Made by a program: the position numbers and the translations under genes. A stretch of DNA of 5,158 nucleotides from Actinoallomurus sp048498315. GTDB lineage: Bacteria; Actinomycetota; Actinomycetes; Streptosporangiales; Streptosporangiaceae. The stretch is taken from NCBI GenBank assembly GCA_048498315.1, contig JBEHYF010000251.1, positions 1 to 5,158 of the forward strand. The letters run 5' to 3'. The notes beneath the pieces were generated by a model. That model was not told the origin of the DNA. It saw only the letters and a program-made list of their open reading frames with translations, and searched no databases. Within the stretch, counting starts at the first letter, position 1; the number at the start of each line of letters is the position of its first letter. Of this stretch, positions 1-5,136 are shown piece by piece.

Positions 1-435
1 CAGGATGACCAGCACCGCGGCGGCGAGACCGGCGATGACGTACAGGTCGTTCGTGCTGACGCTGCTGATGGAGCCGAAAAGGAAGCTGTTCAGGTTGGCA
101 CTGCAGCAGGAGATGGTGGCGAACAGGACGCCGCCGGCCAGGCCGCCGTAGAACAGCAGGGCGAGCGCGACGTCGCCGCCGGTGCGGGTGCGCACCCGCA
201 GCAGCTCGATCGCGACCGCGCCCAGCGCGGACACGATGAGCGCGAAGATCGTGGGGGAGCCGCGGGTGAGCAGGCCCAGACCCACGCCGGTGAGGGCGAT
301 GTGGCCGATTCCGTCGCCGAGCAGCGCGAGCCGGCGCTGCACGATGAACGTGCCGACGGCGGGCGCGGCGACGCCGACGAGGATCGCGGCGATCAGCGCG
401 CGGCGCAGGAAGTCGTAGGCGAGAAGTTCGGTCAT
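1..435 (-). CDS. znuB: Zinc/manganese-type ABC transporter permease (ZnuB family), N-terminal half, cut by window edge
   Basis: This is the membrane channel subunit of an ABC-3 family metal importer, which passes Zn2+ (or another divalent metal) from the binding lipoprotein across the cytoplasmic membrane. The frame is open from ATG at 435 to the window edge and gives 145 residues, about half of the usual 270-300. The first membrane segment is at about residues 13-32. It is followed by the family signature LLGDGIGHIALTGVGLGLL at 38-56, where ABC-3 permeases carry a GD-x-x-x-H-A-x-x-G pattern. Further hydrophobic stretches are at about 62-79, 89-108 and 131-145. The ATG overlaps the TGA of the upstream ATPase gene in an ATGA (432-435), which fixes the start and suggests translational coupling. 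The family assignment is firm. Zinc specificity is inferred from the Zur-like operator upstream of the operon. The C-terminus lies outside the window. Confidence 0.93.
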   Translation of the reverse strand, partial: MTELLAYDFLRRALIAAILVGVAAPAVGTFIVQRRLALLGDGIGHIALTGVGLGLLTRGSPTIFALIVSALGAVAIELLRVRTRTGGDVALALLFYGGLAGGVLFATISCCSANLNSFLFGSISSVSTNDLYVIAGLAAAVLVIL

Positions 436-1187
436 GACAGGATGCCGGGTTCCTGGGCTGGGGCGTGGGGGTGGACGTGGTCGTGGCCGGGCCGGGCGCA
501 TTCGCCCTGCGGCTCGGGCGGGGCGCCCTCGTACCGGATCAGGCCGTCTTCCAGGACGACGGAGCGGCTGATCAGCGGTGCCATCGGCCCGAGCTCGTGC
601 GCGACAAGCACGATCGTGCGGCCGCCGGCGACGAGGTCGCGGAGCGTGGCAGCGAGGGTCTCCTGGCTGGCGGCGTCGACGCCGGCGGTGGGCTCGTCCA
701 TGACGAAGGCGTCGGGCTCGCCGGCGAGGGCGCGGGCGATGAGCACCCGCTGCTGCTGCCCGCCGGACAGCTCCTGCGCCGAGTCGCGCGCCCGGTCGGC
801 CATGCCCACGGCCTCCAGGGCGGCGTCGACGGCGCGCCGGTCGGCGGCGGAGGCGGGGCGGAACCGCGACTGGCGGGCGATCCGGCCCGAGGCGACGACC
901 TCGCGTACGGTGGCCGGCACGCCGCCGCCGACGGAGAGCCGCTGCGGGACGTACCCGATGCGCTTCCAGTCGCGGAAGCGGTGCGGCGGCACGCCGTACA
1001 GCTCGACGCGGCCGGCGGAGAGCGGTACGAGCCCGAGCAGCGCGCGGATCAGTGTCGACTTGCCGGAGCCGTTGGGCCCCATGACGGCGAGCACCTCTCC
1101 GGGCTCGACGGTCAGGTCGACGCCGCGGAGCACCGCGCGGTGGTCCAGCCGGACCTCGCCGCGGCTCATGCGGAACGGTACGGTCAC
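432..1187 (-). CDS. znuC: Zinc ABC transporter ATP-binding protein with His-rich C-terminal tail
   Basis: This is the cytoplasmic ATPase that powers the ZnuABC-type metal importer. The 251 residues contain the full ATPase set: Walker A GPNGSGKST (37-45), Q-loop Gln82 (YVPQ), ABC signature LSGGQQQR (140-147), Walker B AFVMDE with Glu165, D-loop AGVD (168-171) and H-loop His197. The C-terminus ends in a short His cluster, HDHVHPH (235-241), in a polar tail. Such clusters are common in zinc-handling proteins and may bind or sense metal (inference). GTG at 1187 is chosen because it forms a GTGA overlap with the stop of the lipoprotein gene. ATG at 1169 is an alternative that would shorten the protein by six residues. 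The gene sits between the binding protein and the permease in one operon. The long open frame that continues upstream to 2360 is an antisense-type shadow over znuA. Confidence 0.95.
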   Translation of the reverse strand: MTVPFRMSRGEVRLDHRAVLRGVDLTVEPGEVLAVMGPNGSGKSTLIRALLGLVPLSAGRVELYGVPPHRFRDWKRIGYVPQRLSVGGGVPATVREVVASGRIARQSRFRPASAADRRAVDAALEAVGMADRARDSAQELSGGQQQRVLIARALAGEPDAFVMDEPTAGVDAASQETLAATLRDLVAGGRTIVLVAHELGPMAPLISRSVVLEDGLIRYEGAPPEPQGECARPGHDHVHPHAPAQEPGILS

Positions 1188-2074
1188 GAGCACTCCAGAG
1201 CGGATCGCAGGGTCGCCAGGTCGCGACGCATGATCGAGAAGTAGTCGTCGCCGGACCCGGGCCTGACGCCCTCCACCGGGTCGAGCACCTCGGTGCGGAC
1301 GCCGGCCTCGCGGGCGAGCGTGTCGGCGGTCTTTGGGCTGGCCAGCACCTCGGTGAAGACGGTCGTCGCGCCGGTACGCCGTACCAGCCCGACGAGCTGC
1401 GCGATCCGCTGCGGCGACGGCTCGGCCTCCGGGTCGAGGCCGCTGATGCCGATCTGCCGCAGGCCGTACCGCTGCGCCAGGTAGCCGAAGGCGGCGTGGC
1501 TCGTGACGATGTCCTTGAGCCTGCAGGCGCGCAGGCCGGTACGGAACTGCCCGTCGAGAGCGGCCAGCCGGGCGGCGAGCTGCCGGGCGCGGGCCCGGTA
1601 GCCGGCGGCGTTGCGGGGGTCGATCCGGGCCAGCCGGTCGCCGAGCGCGGTCGCGACGGTGGCGAACCGGGTCGGGTCGAGCCATATGTGGGGGTCCGGC
1701 AGCCCGTTGGCGGCCTCGTTCTGCGGTGCGGGCAGCGTCTTGACCACCGTGCTCGCGTCCAGGGAGTGATTCTCGGCGTGCTCGCGTACGGCCTTGTCGA
1801 CCGCGGGCTGCACGCCCCGGATGTAGAAGGCCAGCTCCGACTCGCCGACGTCGATGACCTGTCGTGGGGTCAGTTCCAGGTCGTGCGGCTCGGCGCCGGG
1901 CTTGGTGAGGTCGTGGACGGTGGCGTCGGGCCCGGCGACCTGCCCGGCGAGCCAGGCGAGGGGGTAGAAGGCCGCGACGATCTCGGGTCTGCCCGAGGCG
2001 TTCGTCCGCGCCGAACAGCCGGCCACGAGCAGCGCGGCGGCGAGCGCGAGGGGCACAAGCCGTGGGTATCGCAC
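1184..2074 (-). CDS. znuA: Zinc-binding lipoprotein of the ABC importer (ZnuA/TroA family)
   Basis: This is the extracytoplasmic metal-binding subunit, anchored as a lipoprotein and delivering Zn2+ to the permease. The 296 residues begin with a lipoprotein signal (Arg2/Arg5, hydrophobic core 6-18) and a lipobox LVAGC with Cys20. The cluster-9 fold is recognisable. Likely metal ligands are His64 (in KPGAEPHDLEL), His129 (in DPHIWLDP), His193 (in TSHAAFGYLAQRYGL) and an Asp near 276-277 (GDDYFSIM). Glu242 lies in the conserved FTEVLASPKTA. The His-rich loop typical of many ZnuA proteins between ligands 1 and 2 is essentially absent; the region 99-128 has only His99 and His103. GTG at 2074 is chosen because the next residues give a compact signal peptide and the predicted transcription start coincides with it. 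An upstream ATG at 2143 would put 23 odd residues before the signal and would span the promoter. Manganese specificity is possible, but the Zur-like site favours zinc. Confidence 0.94.
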   Translation of the reverse strand: MRYPRLVPLALAAALLVAGCSARTNASGRPEIVAAFYPLAWLAGQVAGPDATVHDLTKPGAEPHDLELTPRQVIDVGESELAFYIRGVQPAVDKAVREHAENHSLDASTVVKTLPAPQNEAANGLPDPHIWLDPTRFATVATALGDRLARIDPRNAAGYRARARQLAARLAALDGQFRTGLRACRLKDIVTSHAAFGYLAQRYGLRQIGISGLDPEAEPSPQRIAQLVGLVRRTGATTVFTEVLASPKTADTLAREAGVRTEVLDPVEGVRPGSGDDYFSIMRRDLATLRSALECS

Positions 2075-2080
2075 CCCTCG

Positions 2081-2110
2081 AGTATGGGCGAAAATGAAAA
2101 CGGTTGTCAA
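2081..2110 (-). promoter_or_regulatory. znuA promoter, probably leaderless
   Basis: On the minus strand, a perfect -35 TTGACA (2110-2105) is separated by 18 bp from a -10 CATACT (2086-2081), which matches 4 of 6 consensus bases. Seven bases downstream of the -10 lies 2074, the G of the GTG start codon. The message is therefore predicted to begin at the start codon, which fits the lack of a properly spaced Shine-Dalgarno; the AGGGG before GTG directly abuts and overlaps the codon. Leaderless mRNAs are common in actinobacteria. The -10 match is moderate, so the exact start is inferred. Confidence 0.65.
2095..2109. promoter_or_regulatory. Putative Zur box (zinc-uptake repressor operator)
   Basis: The sequence TGAAAACGGTTGTCA is a 7-1-7 inverted repeat with one mismatch between the arms (GTTGTCA against the perfect GTTTTCA). 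It closely resembles the actinobacterial Zur operator pattern TGAAAAT-n-ATTTTCA as I recall it. It overlaps the -35 hexamer and the spacer of the znuA promoter, the position expected for repression by zinc-loaded Zur. It stands out in GC-rich surroundings as an A/T-rich island. The palindrome is seen directly; its binding by Zur is inferred. Confidence 0.75.
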
Positions 2111-2129
2111 AACCGGCGAATGGGGTGGG

Positions 2130-2155
2130 CCGGGAAGGCGCACCTGCGGTCCCGG
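2130..2155 (-). terminator. Candidate hairpin terminator after the DUF6703-like gene
   Basis: The inverted repeat CCGGGA (2130-2135) / TCCCGG (2150-2155) forms a 6-bp GC-rich stem with a 14-nt loop. On the minus strand it begins immediately after the TGA of the small membrane protein gene and lies upstream of the znuA promoter, where a transcription barrier would be expected. It has no U-tract, which is usual for many actinobacterial terminators but leaves the call tentative. Confidence 0.35.
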
Positions 2156-2428
2156 TCAGGACAGGAGCTTGGCGATGGCCACGGCGAGCAGCACGATCGG
2201 CACGGCGAGCCGTACGAGCCGGTGCGCCGCGCGCGCCGGTGCCGTCATGAACGCGAACCACAGCAGGAACGCCAGTACCGCCAGCAACACCGCCCCGGCC
2301 GCCCCGGGGACGGCCAGCCCGGCGATCAGCAGGGCGGGCAGGGCGACCAGCGGAACCCACCGGGGAAGCTGGTGCAGGTAGACGAAGAACGCGGCGCTGC
2401 GCCGCTGGAGCGCGGATTTGGAAGCCAC
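2156..2428 (-). CDS. Small three-helix membrane protein, resembles DUF6703 family
   Basis: This is a 90-residue integral membrane protein of unknown function. A basic N-terminus (Lys4, Arg9, Arg10) is followed by three hydrophobic segments at about 22-42 (rich in Pro, Val and Leu), 43-62 and 70-89, with a short basic loop (Arg66, His69, Arg70, Arg73) between the second and third. The composition and layout resemble the actinobacterial DUF6703 group; this is recognition from memory, not a search. GTG at 2428 has a GGAG just upstream with tight spacing. An in-frame ATG at 2446 would add six residues and has a GGTGG about five bases upstream, so the start is uncertain. The gene is divergent from the ABM-like gene across 78 bp, so the two may share a control region. 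It precedes znuA in the same direction but is separated from it by a hairpin and the Zur-type promoter, so it is probably not in the zinc operon. Confidence 0.75.
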   Translation of the reverse strand: MASKSALQRRSAAFFVYLHQLPRWVPLVALPALLIAGLAVPGAAGAVLLAVLAFLLWFAFMTAPARAAHRLVRLAVPIVLLAVAIAKLLS

Positions 2429-2494
2429 GTCTCCATGGTGGCGCATCGGCACCACCGGTACGGACCCCGCGGCCGGCGCCATGGCCGTCCCGGG

Positions 2495-2500
2495 CATGAT
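2495..2500 (+). promoter_or_regulatory. Candidate -10 element for a leaderless ABM-like gene
   Basis: The hexamer CATGAT (4 of 6 match to TATAAT) ends seven bases before the GTG start codon at 2507, so transcription would start at or next to the codon. No Shine-Dalgarno is convincing in GGACGG just before the GTG. No recognisable -35 is seen about 17-18 bp upstream, where the sequence is GC-rich, so confidence is low. Confidence 0.35.
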
Positions 2501-2506
2501 GGACGG

Positions 2507-2788
2507 GTGCTGGCCATCACCCGCTACCGCATCCCCGAGGCGGAGACCGAGGAGTTCGTCAAGACCGCTCACCGGATGCTCCGACTTCTCGCCGGCAGCC
2601 CCGGACACCGCTCCGGCCGCCTGGGCCGCGCCACCGACGACCCGGAACTGTGGGCGATGGTGACCGACTGGGACGGCGCCGGGTACTACCGCCGCGCCCT
2701 GAGCGGGTACGAGGTCCGGCTCGCCCTGATGCCGCTGTCCGCCCGCGTCCTCGACGAGCCGGGCGCGTACGAGATCGTCGAGGCCTGA
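2507..2788 (+). CDS. Antibiotic biosynthesis monooxygenase (ABM) fold protein
   Basis: This is a 93-residue single-domain protein of the dimeric alpha/beta-barrel (ABM, PF03992-like) type. The pattern is a first strand LAITRYRIP (2-10), a helix EAETEEFVKTAHRMLRLLA (11-29), then PGHRSGRLGRATDDPELWAMVTDWD (32-56), the typical second and third strands of the fold. A helix GAGYYRRALSGYEVRLA (57-73) and a final strand region ending DEPGAYEIV (83-91) follow. Small stand-alone members are widespread in actinobacteria. Some act as cofactor-free monooxygenases or heme-degrading enzymes, but most have no known substrate, so no reaction is assigned. GTG at 2507 is preferred because the domain begins at once. 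The open frame further upstream overlaps the opposite-strand genes and does not look like protein. Third positions are GC in 88 of 93 codons, typical of the host. Confidence 0.82.
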   Translation: MLAITRYRIPEAETEEFVKTAHRMLRLLAGSPGHRSGRLGRATDDPELWAMVTDWDGAGYYRRALSGYEVRLALMPLSARVLDEPGAYEIVEA

Positions 2789-2820
2789 TCGCCCGTCGCC
2801 TGAACGGCCCAGCCTGAACG
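2783..2820 (+). repeat. Three short direct repeats GCCTGAaCG around the ABM gene stop codon
   Basis: GCCTGATCG (2783-2791) is followed by GCCTGAACG (2798-2806) and GCCTGAACG (2812-2820), with starts 15 and 14 bp apart. The first copy contains the stop codon of the ABM-like gene. They are probably the product of local duplication of the gene end, and no function is evident. Confidence 0.6.
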
Positions 2821-2854
2821 ACTGCTGGACGTCCGTGCGGACCATCGGCCGTCT

Positions 2855-2879
2855 GCGCCGCGAACCCGTACCGCGGCGC
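2855..2879 (+). terminator. Strong GC hairpin downstream of the ABM gene, candidate terminator
   Basis: A perfect 8-bp inverted repeat, GCGCCGCG (2855-2862) and CGCGGCGC (2872-2879), encloses a 9-nt loop (AACCCGTAC). It starts 66 bp after the ABM-like stop codon and lies between two co-directional genes. It lacks a U-tract. The stability and position fit an actinobacterial U-less terminator, but it could also be a structural element in the leader of the next gene. Confidence 0.45.
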
Positions 2880-3002
2880 CGGGCACCGGAAGCGGACGGG
2901 TAAAAGCCCGGCCGAGCGGGATCGAAGACGTCACCAGCACCGGGCGTGCCGTCCCGCCGCTCCGCCCCGCCTGCCGATCATCGTCGTACGGACGGTGATC
3001 GC

Positions 3003-3008
3003 GGGAGG
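3003..3008 (+). promoter_or_regulatory. Ribosome binding site that decides the start of the DUF1906 gene
   Basis: GGGAGG (3003-3008) is four bases from ATG 3013. This supports that ATG over the in-frame GTG at 2995, which lies before the site and would put six residues (Ile, Ala and Gly after the start) ahead of the signal peptide. Confidence 0.7.
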
Positions 3009-3012
3009 CGGC

Positions 3013-4236
3013 ATGCGACGTGCGGGACTCATCGCCGGGTTGCTCGGAGCCCTGATCCTCGGACCGGGATTCGCACCGGAGGCACGGGCCGACGGCAGCG
3101 TCGACTACCAGGGCCTGCGCATACCGGTGCCGGCCGGATGGAAGGTGTACCGGCTCGGCCCGGACTCCACCGAGTGCCTGCGGTACGACCGGCACGCGAT
3201 CTACCTGGGGAAGCCCGGGGCGAACCAGCTCTGCCCGGCGCACACCGCCGACCGTACCGAGGCGATCCACGTCGAACCCCTCGACGACCAGGCGCGTTCT
3301 CTCGCTGCGGCGATCCTCACAGCGCAGCACCGTGCCGGGCGGGACCTTGCGCCCGCGGGCCCTCCGGCGGGGCTGACGGTCCGCGATCCGGCCGGCCACG
3401 AGGTGACGGTGGCGATGCCCGACGCGGGAGCGCTGATCACCGGATCGTACGGATCCGACCCGACGGGCCTGGACCGCGTCCTGTCCGGGATCACCGCCGC
3501 ACCGGTTCCATCGCCGGAGTCGGGGGAGCGCCGGAGCACGGCCGCCCGGCCGCACCGCTGGGTCACCGGATACGGTTTCGACACCTGCACTGCGCCGTCG
3601 CTGGCGGCGATGTCCGCCTGGCGCAAGGACTTCGTCGCCGCCAACATCTACATCGGAGGCCCCGCCCGGTCCTGTCCTGACGGGCGGCTCTCCCGCGACT
3701 GGGTCGCTGCCGTGCGGGCCATGGGCTGGCGCCTGATCCCGACCTACGTCGGCCCGCAGGCGCCGTGCGCCCGCCGCCGCGTGCGCTTCCCCCCGGACGC
3801 CGCCGTCCTCGCCGGCGTGTTCTCCGCCGAGGACGCCGTCCGGCACGCTCGCGCCCTCGGGTTGCCTTCGCACACGCCGATCTACCTCGACGTGGAGGCG
3901 TACGACCGGCGAGACGCGCTGTGCCGCCGGGCGGTGCTGGACTTCGTCGCCGCCTGGACGAAGCGGCTGCGGGCGCTGAAGTACGTCCCCGGCGTCTACA
4001 GCAGCGTGGCCTCCGGCATCCGCGACATCGGCCCCGCCACGGGGATCAGCAAGCCGTCGACGGTGTGGTTCGCGCACTGGGACGACAGCCCCGATCCGCA
4101 CGCCGACCGGTACGTACCGGACGGATGGTGGCCCGGGCACCATCGGATCAAGCAGTACCGCGGCGACCACCTGGAGACCCACGGCGGATACACCCTGGAG
4201 ATCGACAACGACGCCGTCGACGGCTACGTCCGCTGA
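3013..4236 (+). CDS. Secreted DUF1906 glycoside-hydrolase-like protein (Rv2525c-type domain)
   Basis: This is a 407-residue exported protein. The signal peptide has Arg2-Arg3, a hydrophobic core 5-20 and an EARA cleavage motif ending at Ala26. Residues 27 to about 162 form an N-terminal module (VDYQGLRIPVPAGWKVYRLG, then a C-L-R-Y-D-R-H-A-I-Y-L-G segment at 55-66) that I associate with similar actinobacterial proteins but cannot name. A Pro/Ser/Arg-rich linker follows at about 163-181. The C-terminal DUF1906 domain runs from about 182 to 405: GYGFDTC (186-192), IPTYVGPQAPC (242-252), PIYLDVEAYD (289-298), PGVYSSV (326-332), WFAHWDD (352-358), IKQY (379-382) and EIDND (396-400). Asp190, Asp293, Glu295 and Asp398 are candidate active-site acids of the GH25-like TIM barrel. 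Six cysteines (55, 74, 192, 221, 252, 304) suit an extracytoplasmic, disulfide-bonded protein. A role on cell-wall or other glycans is inferred; enzymatic activity in DUF1906 is not established to my knowledge. No partner gene adjoins it. Confidence 0.88.
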   Translation: MRRAGLIAGLLGALILGPGFAPEARADGSVDYQGLRIPVPAGWKVYRLGPDSTECLRYDRHAIYLGKPGANQLCPAHTADRTEAIHVEPLDDQARSLAAAILTAQHRAGRDLAPAGPPAGLTVRDPAGHEVTVAMPDAGALITGSYGSDPTGLDRVLSGITAAPVPSPESGERRSTAARPHRWVTGYGFDTCTAPSLAAMSAWRKDFVAANIYIGGPARSCPDGRLSRDWVAAVRAMGWRLIPTYVGPQAPCARRRVRFPPDAAVLAGVFSAEDAVRHARALGLPSHTPIYLDVEAYDRRDALCRRAVLDFVAAWTKRLRALKYVPGVYSSVASGIRDIGPATGISKPSTVWFAHWDDSPDPHADRYVPDGWWPGHHRIKQYRGDHLETHGGYTLEIDNDAVDGYVR

Positions 4237-4633
4237 ATGGGCATATCGATCGGTCCAGCCAAAACTCTGGTCGGAGGGTGGCCCGTTATCGAGGCGGACG
4301 AAGCCGAATGCCGGTCACTTCCGGTTGTCCGGATACGGTGGACCGCCTCTCACCTGCTGCTTTAGTCCACATGCGTTCGGCGCCCGGTTCTGCCGCCCGT
4401 GTTCGCTCTCGACACAAGCGGTCGCTTTCTGTAACTTGACGTTCCTTACAGCGCTACGAGGACCTCTGAGTCAAGGAAGATAACGGCCGGATGCCACCAT
4501 CAGCGACGGGATATGATCAAATGGTCAGAATACGTCTGGAATGGCCTGCCTTGGACATTTGCCACTTCTGCACCGAGGAGAAGCGCTCTCGGGGTGGCCT
4601 GTCATGACCATATCTAGGTTCGCCGCTCAGTAA
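4237..4633. other. Intergenic region of 397 bp with reduced GC, no convincing gene
   Basis: No RNA gene or well-supported protein is seen. It holds two short dyads, GTGGAC (4338-4343) / GTCCAC (4365-4370) and CTGTAA (4429-4434) / TTACAG (4446-4451). There is an isolated -10-like TATGAT (4512-4517) without a matching -35, and another -10-like TAGGTT (4615-4620) just before the membrane protein gene. A 38-codon ORF from ATG 4491 to TGA 4607 has an AAGGAAG 11 bases upstream but no codon-bias support. An ATG at 4604 overlaps its stop and opens nine codons ending at TAA 4631-4633, directly before the next gene. A plus-strand open frame that continues past the DUF1906 stop to 4439 looks fortuitous. 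GC falls progressively through this stretch, marking the boundary to the AT-richer tail. Confidence 0.6.
4429..4451. repeat. Perfect 6-bp dyad, possible operator or stem
   Basis: CTGTAA (4429-4434) and TTACAG (4446-4451) are exact reverse complements around an 11-nt centre that contains TTGACG (4436-4441), which looks like a -35. No -10 lies at a proper distance, so this is a candidate regulatory dyad only. Confidence 0.3.
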
Positions 4634-5053
4634 ATGACGGGGATGCTCGGCTTGGAAACACGGGGACGTGGAGTTGTCCTGATCTGGACAACGATAACCG
4701 AAATAGACCTAGCGTTCGTTCTCTTTATCTGGTCTGCCGATGAAGACATGGCCAAAGGGTTGATATTCGGGCACTCCGGCTCGATTGTAACCGTCTCGAT
4801 CGCGATGGTCGTCGCCGCGAGTCAGATGGTGTCGGATTTCCGCGTACGGGCCGCGTCGCGCTGGCGGAACGTCCTGCACATCTTGAATGCATTCCTTGTG
4901 GTCGTGCTGGGTCTCATGGCTTTCTTCAGCGCCGTTTCATATTGGGCGGGGCCATGGATCCTCCTCGCCTCCGGTGCCGTGGCAAGCTATGTGGTTCTGC
5001 GCCTAGTCCGTCATTCCGACGTGACCGTCGATCGCGAAGCGGGAGAAGTTTGA
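4634..5053 (+). CDS. Hypothetical four-helix membrane protein
   Basis: This 139-residue protein is not recognised. Four hydrophobic segments are visible: about 13-34 (with Glu23 and Asp25 inside the stretch), 49-67, 80-104 and 107-123. They are joined by a short acidic loop (DED at 36-38), a basic loop (RVRAASRWR, 70-78) and a very short Gly-Pro turn, with a charged cytoplasmic-type tail (124-139). The basic central loop and tail suggest both termini are cytoplasmic. ATG 4634 follows an in-frame TAA directly (4631-4633), so it is the most upstream start, but it has no Shine-Dalgarno; ATG 4643 or TTG 4652 are possible. Third-position GC is about 68% by hand count against about 95% in the ABM-like gene, and codons rare in such genomes (ATA, CTA, GTA) occur. 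This suggests acquisition or weak adaptation. Its stop overlaps the start of the next small ORF. Confidence 0.65.
   Translation: MTGMLGLETRGRGVVLIWTTITEIDLAFVLFIWSADEDMAKGLIFGHSGSIVTVSIAMVVAASQMVSDFRVRAASRWRNVLHILNAFLVVVLGLMAFFSAVSYWAGPWILLASGAVASYVVLRLVRHSDVTVDREAGEV
5041..5045 (+). promoter_or_regulatory. Ribosome binding site for the 27-aa ORF
   Basis: GGGAG (5041-5045), within GGGAGAAG, lies seven bases before ATG 5053 and inside the last codons of the membrane protein gene. The good spacing supports real translation starting at 5053. Confidence 0.5.
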
Positions 5054-5136
5054 TGAGGGACGAAATCGTTCGCGAGCTTGCTAGATATGGAAATCATATA
5101 GCGGCCGTTCAGCGTCTGACCCGGATCCGCGAGTAA
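5053..5136 (+). CDS. Small 27-residue ORF coupled to the membrane protein gene; possibly the start of a frame-disrupted gene
   Basis: ATG 5053 shares its A with the TGA of the preceding gene (TGATG, 5051-5055), and a well-spaced GGGAG precedes it, so coupled translation is plausible. The product starts MRDEIVRELARYGNHIAAVQ and ends after LTRIRE at TAA 5134-5136. It is a single amphipathic helix-like peptide with no recognised domain. The +1 frame is open from 5120 to the window end and reads SKDSGGGLK from 5132. Together with the IAAVQRL segment this loosely recalls the C-terminal domain of ribosomal protein bL12 and small actinobacterial proteins that share its GLGLKEAK motif. The spacing is about four residues longer than in bL12, so the resemblance is weak. 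It could be a genuine micro-protein, a frameshifted gene or a sequencing error. The rest lies beyond the window. Confidence 0.4.
   Translation: MRDEIVRELARYGNHIAAVQRLTRIRE

Noticed and set aside
301..1244. Two plus-strand open frames (from 301 and from 465) opposite the ATPase gene
   Set aside because: Their products are low-complexity Arg/Ser/Pro or Gly/Ala/Asp sequences without motifs. The minus strand carries every ABC ATPase motif in frame.
1188..2360. N-terminal extension of the ATPase frame on the minus strand
   Set aside because: It overlaps znuA in another frame and reads as Arg/Pro/Ala-rich noise. The GTGA overlap gives a normal-length ATPase.
1496..2506. Plus-strand open frame reaching upstream from the ABM-like gene
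   Set aside because: The upstream part is antisense to znuA and the small membrane protein and has no protein-like pattern. Homology-like sequence begins only at GTG 2507.
2686..4182. 498-residue open frame on the minus strand opposite the DUF1906 gene
   Set aside because: It is rich in Arg, Gly, Ala and Val with no domain pattern and covers a clear secreted protein on the plus strand. Long antisense frames are expected at very high GC3.
3765..4439. Plus-strand frame overlapping the DUF1906 C-terminus and running into the gap
   Set aside because: It is an Arg/Pro-rich shadow in the overlapping part. The tail from 4237 has no recognisable features or start signal.
4512..4517. TATGAT as a promoter -10
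   Set aside because: No -35-like hexamer is found 16-19 bp upstream, and the element lies inside the candidate small ORF, so it was not listed as a promoter.
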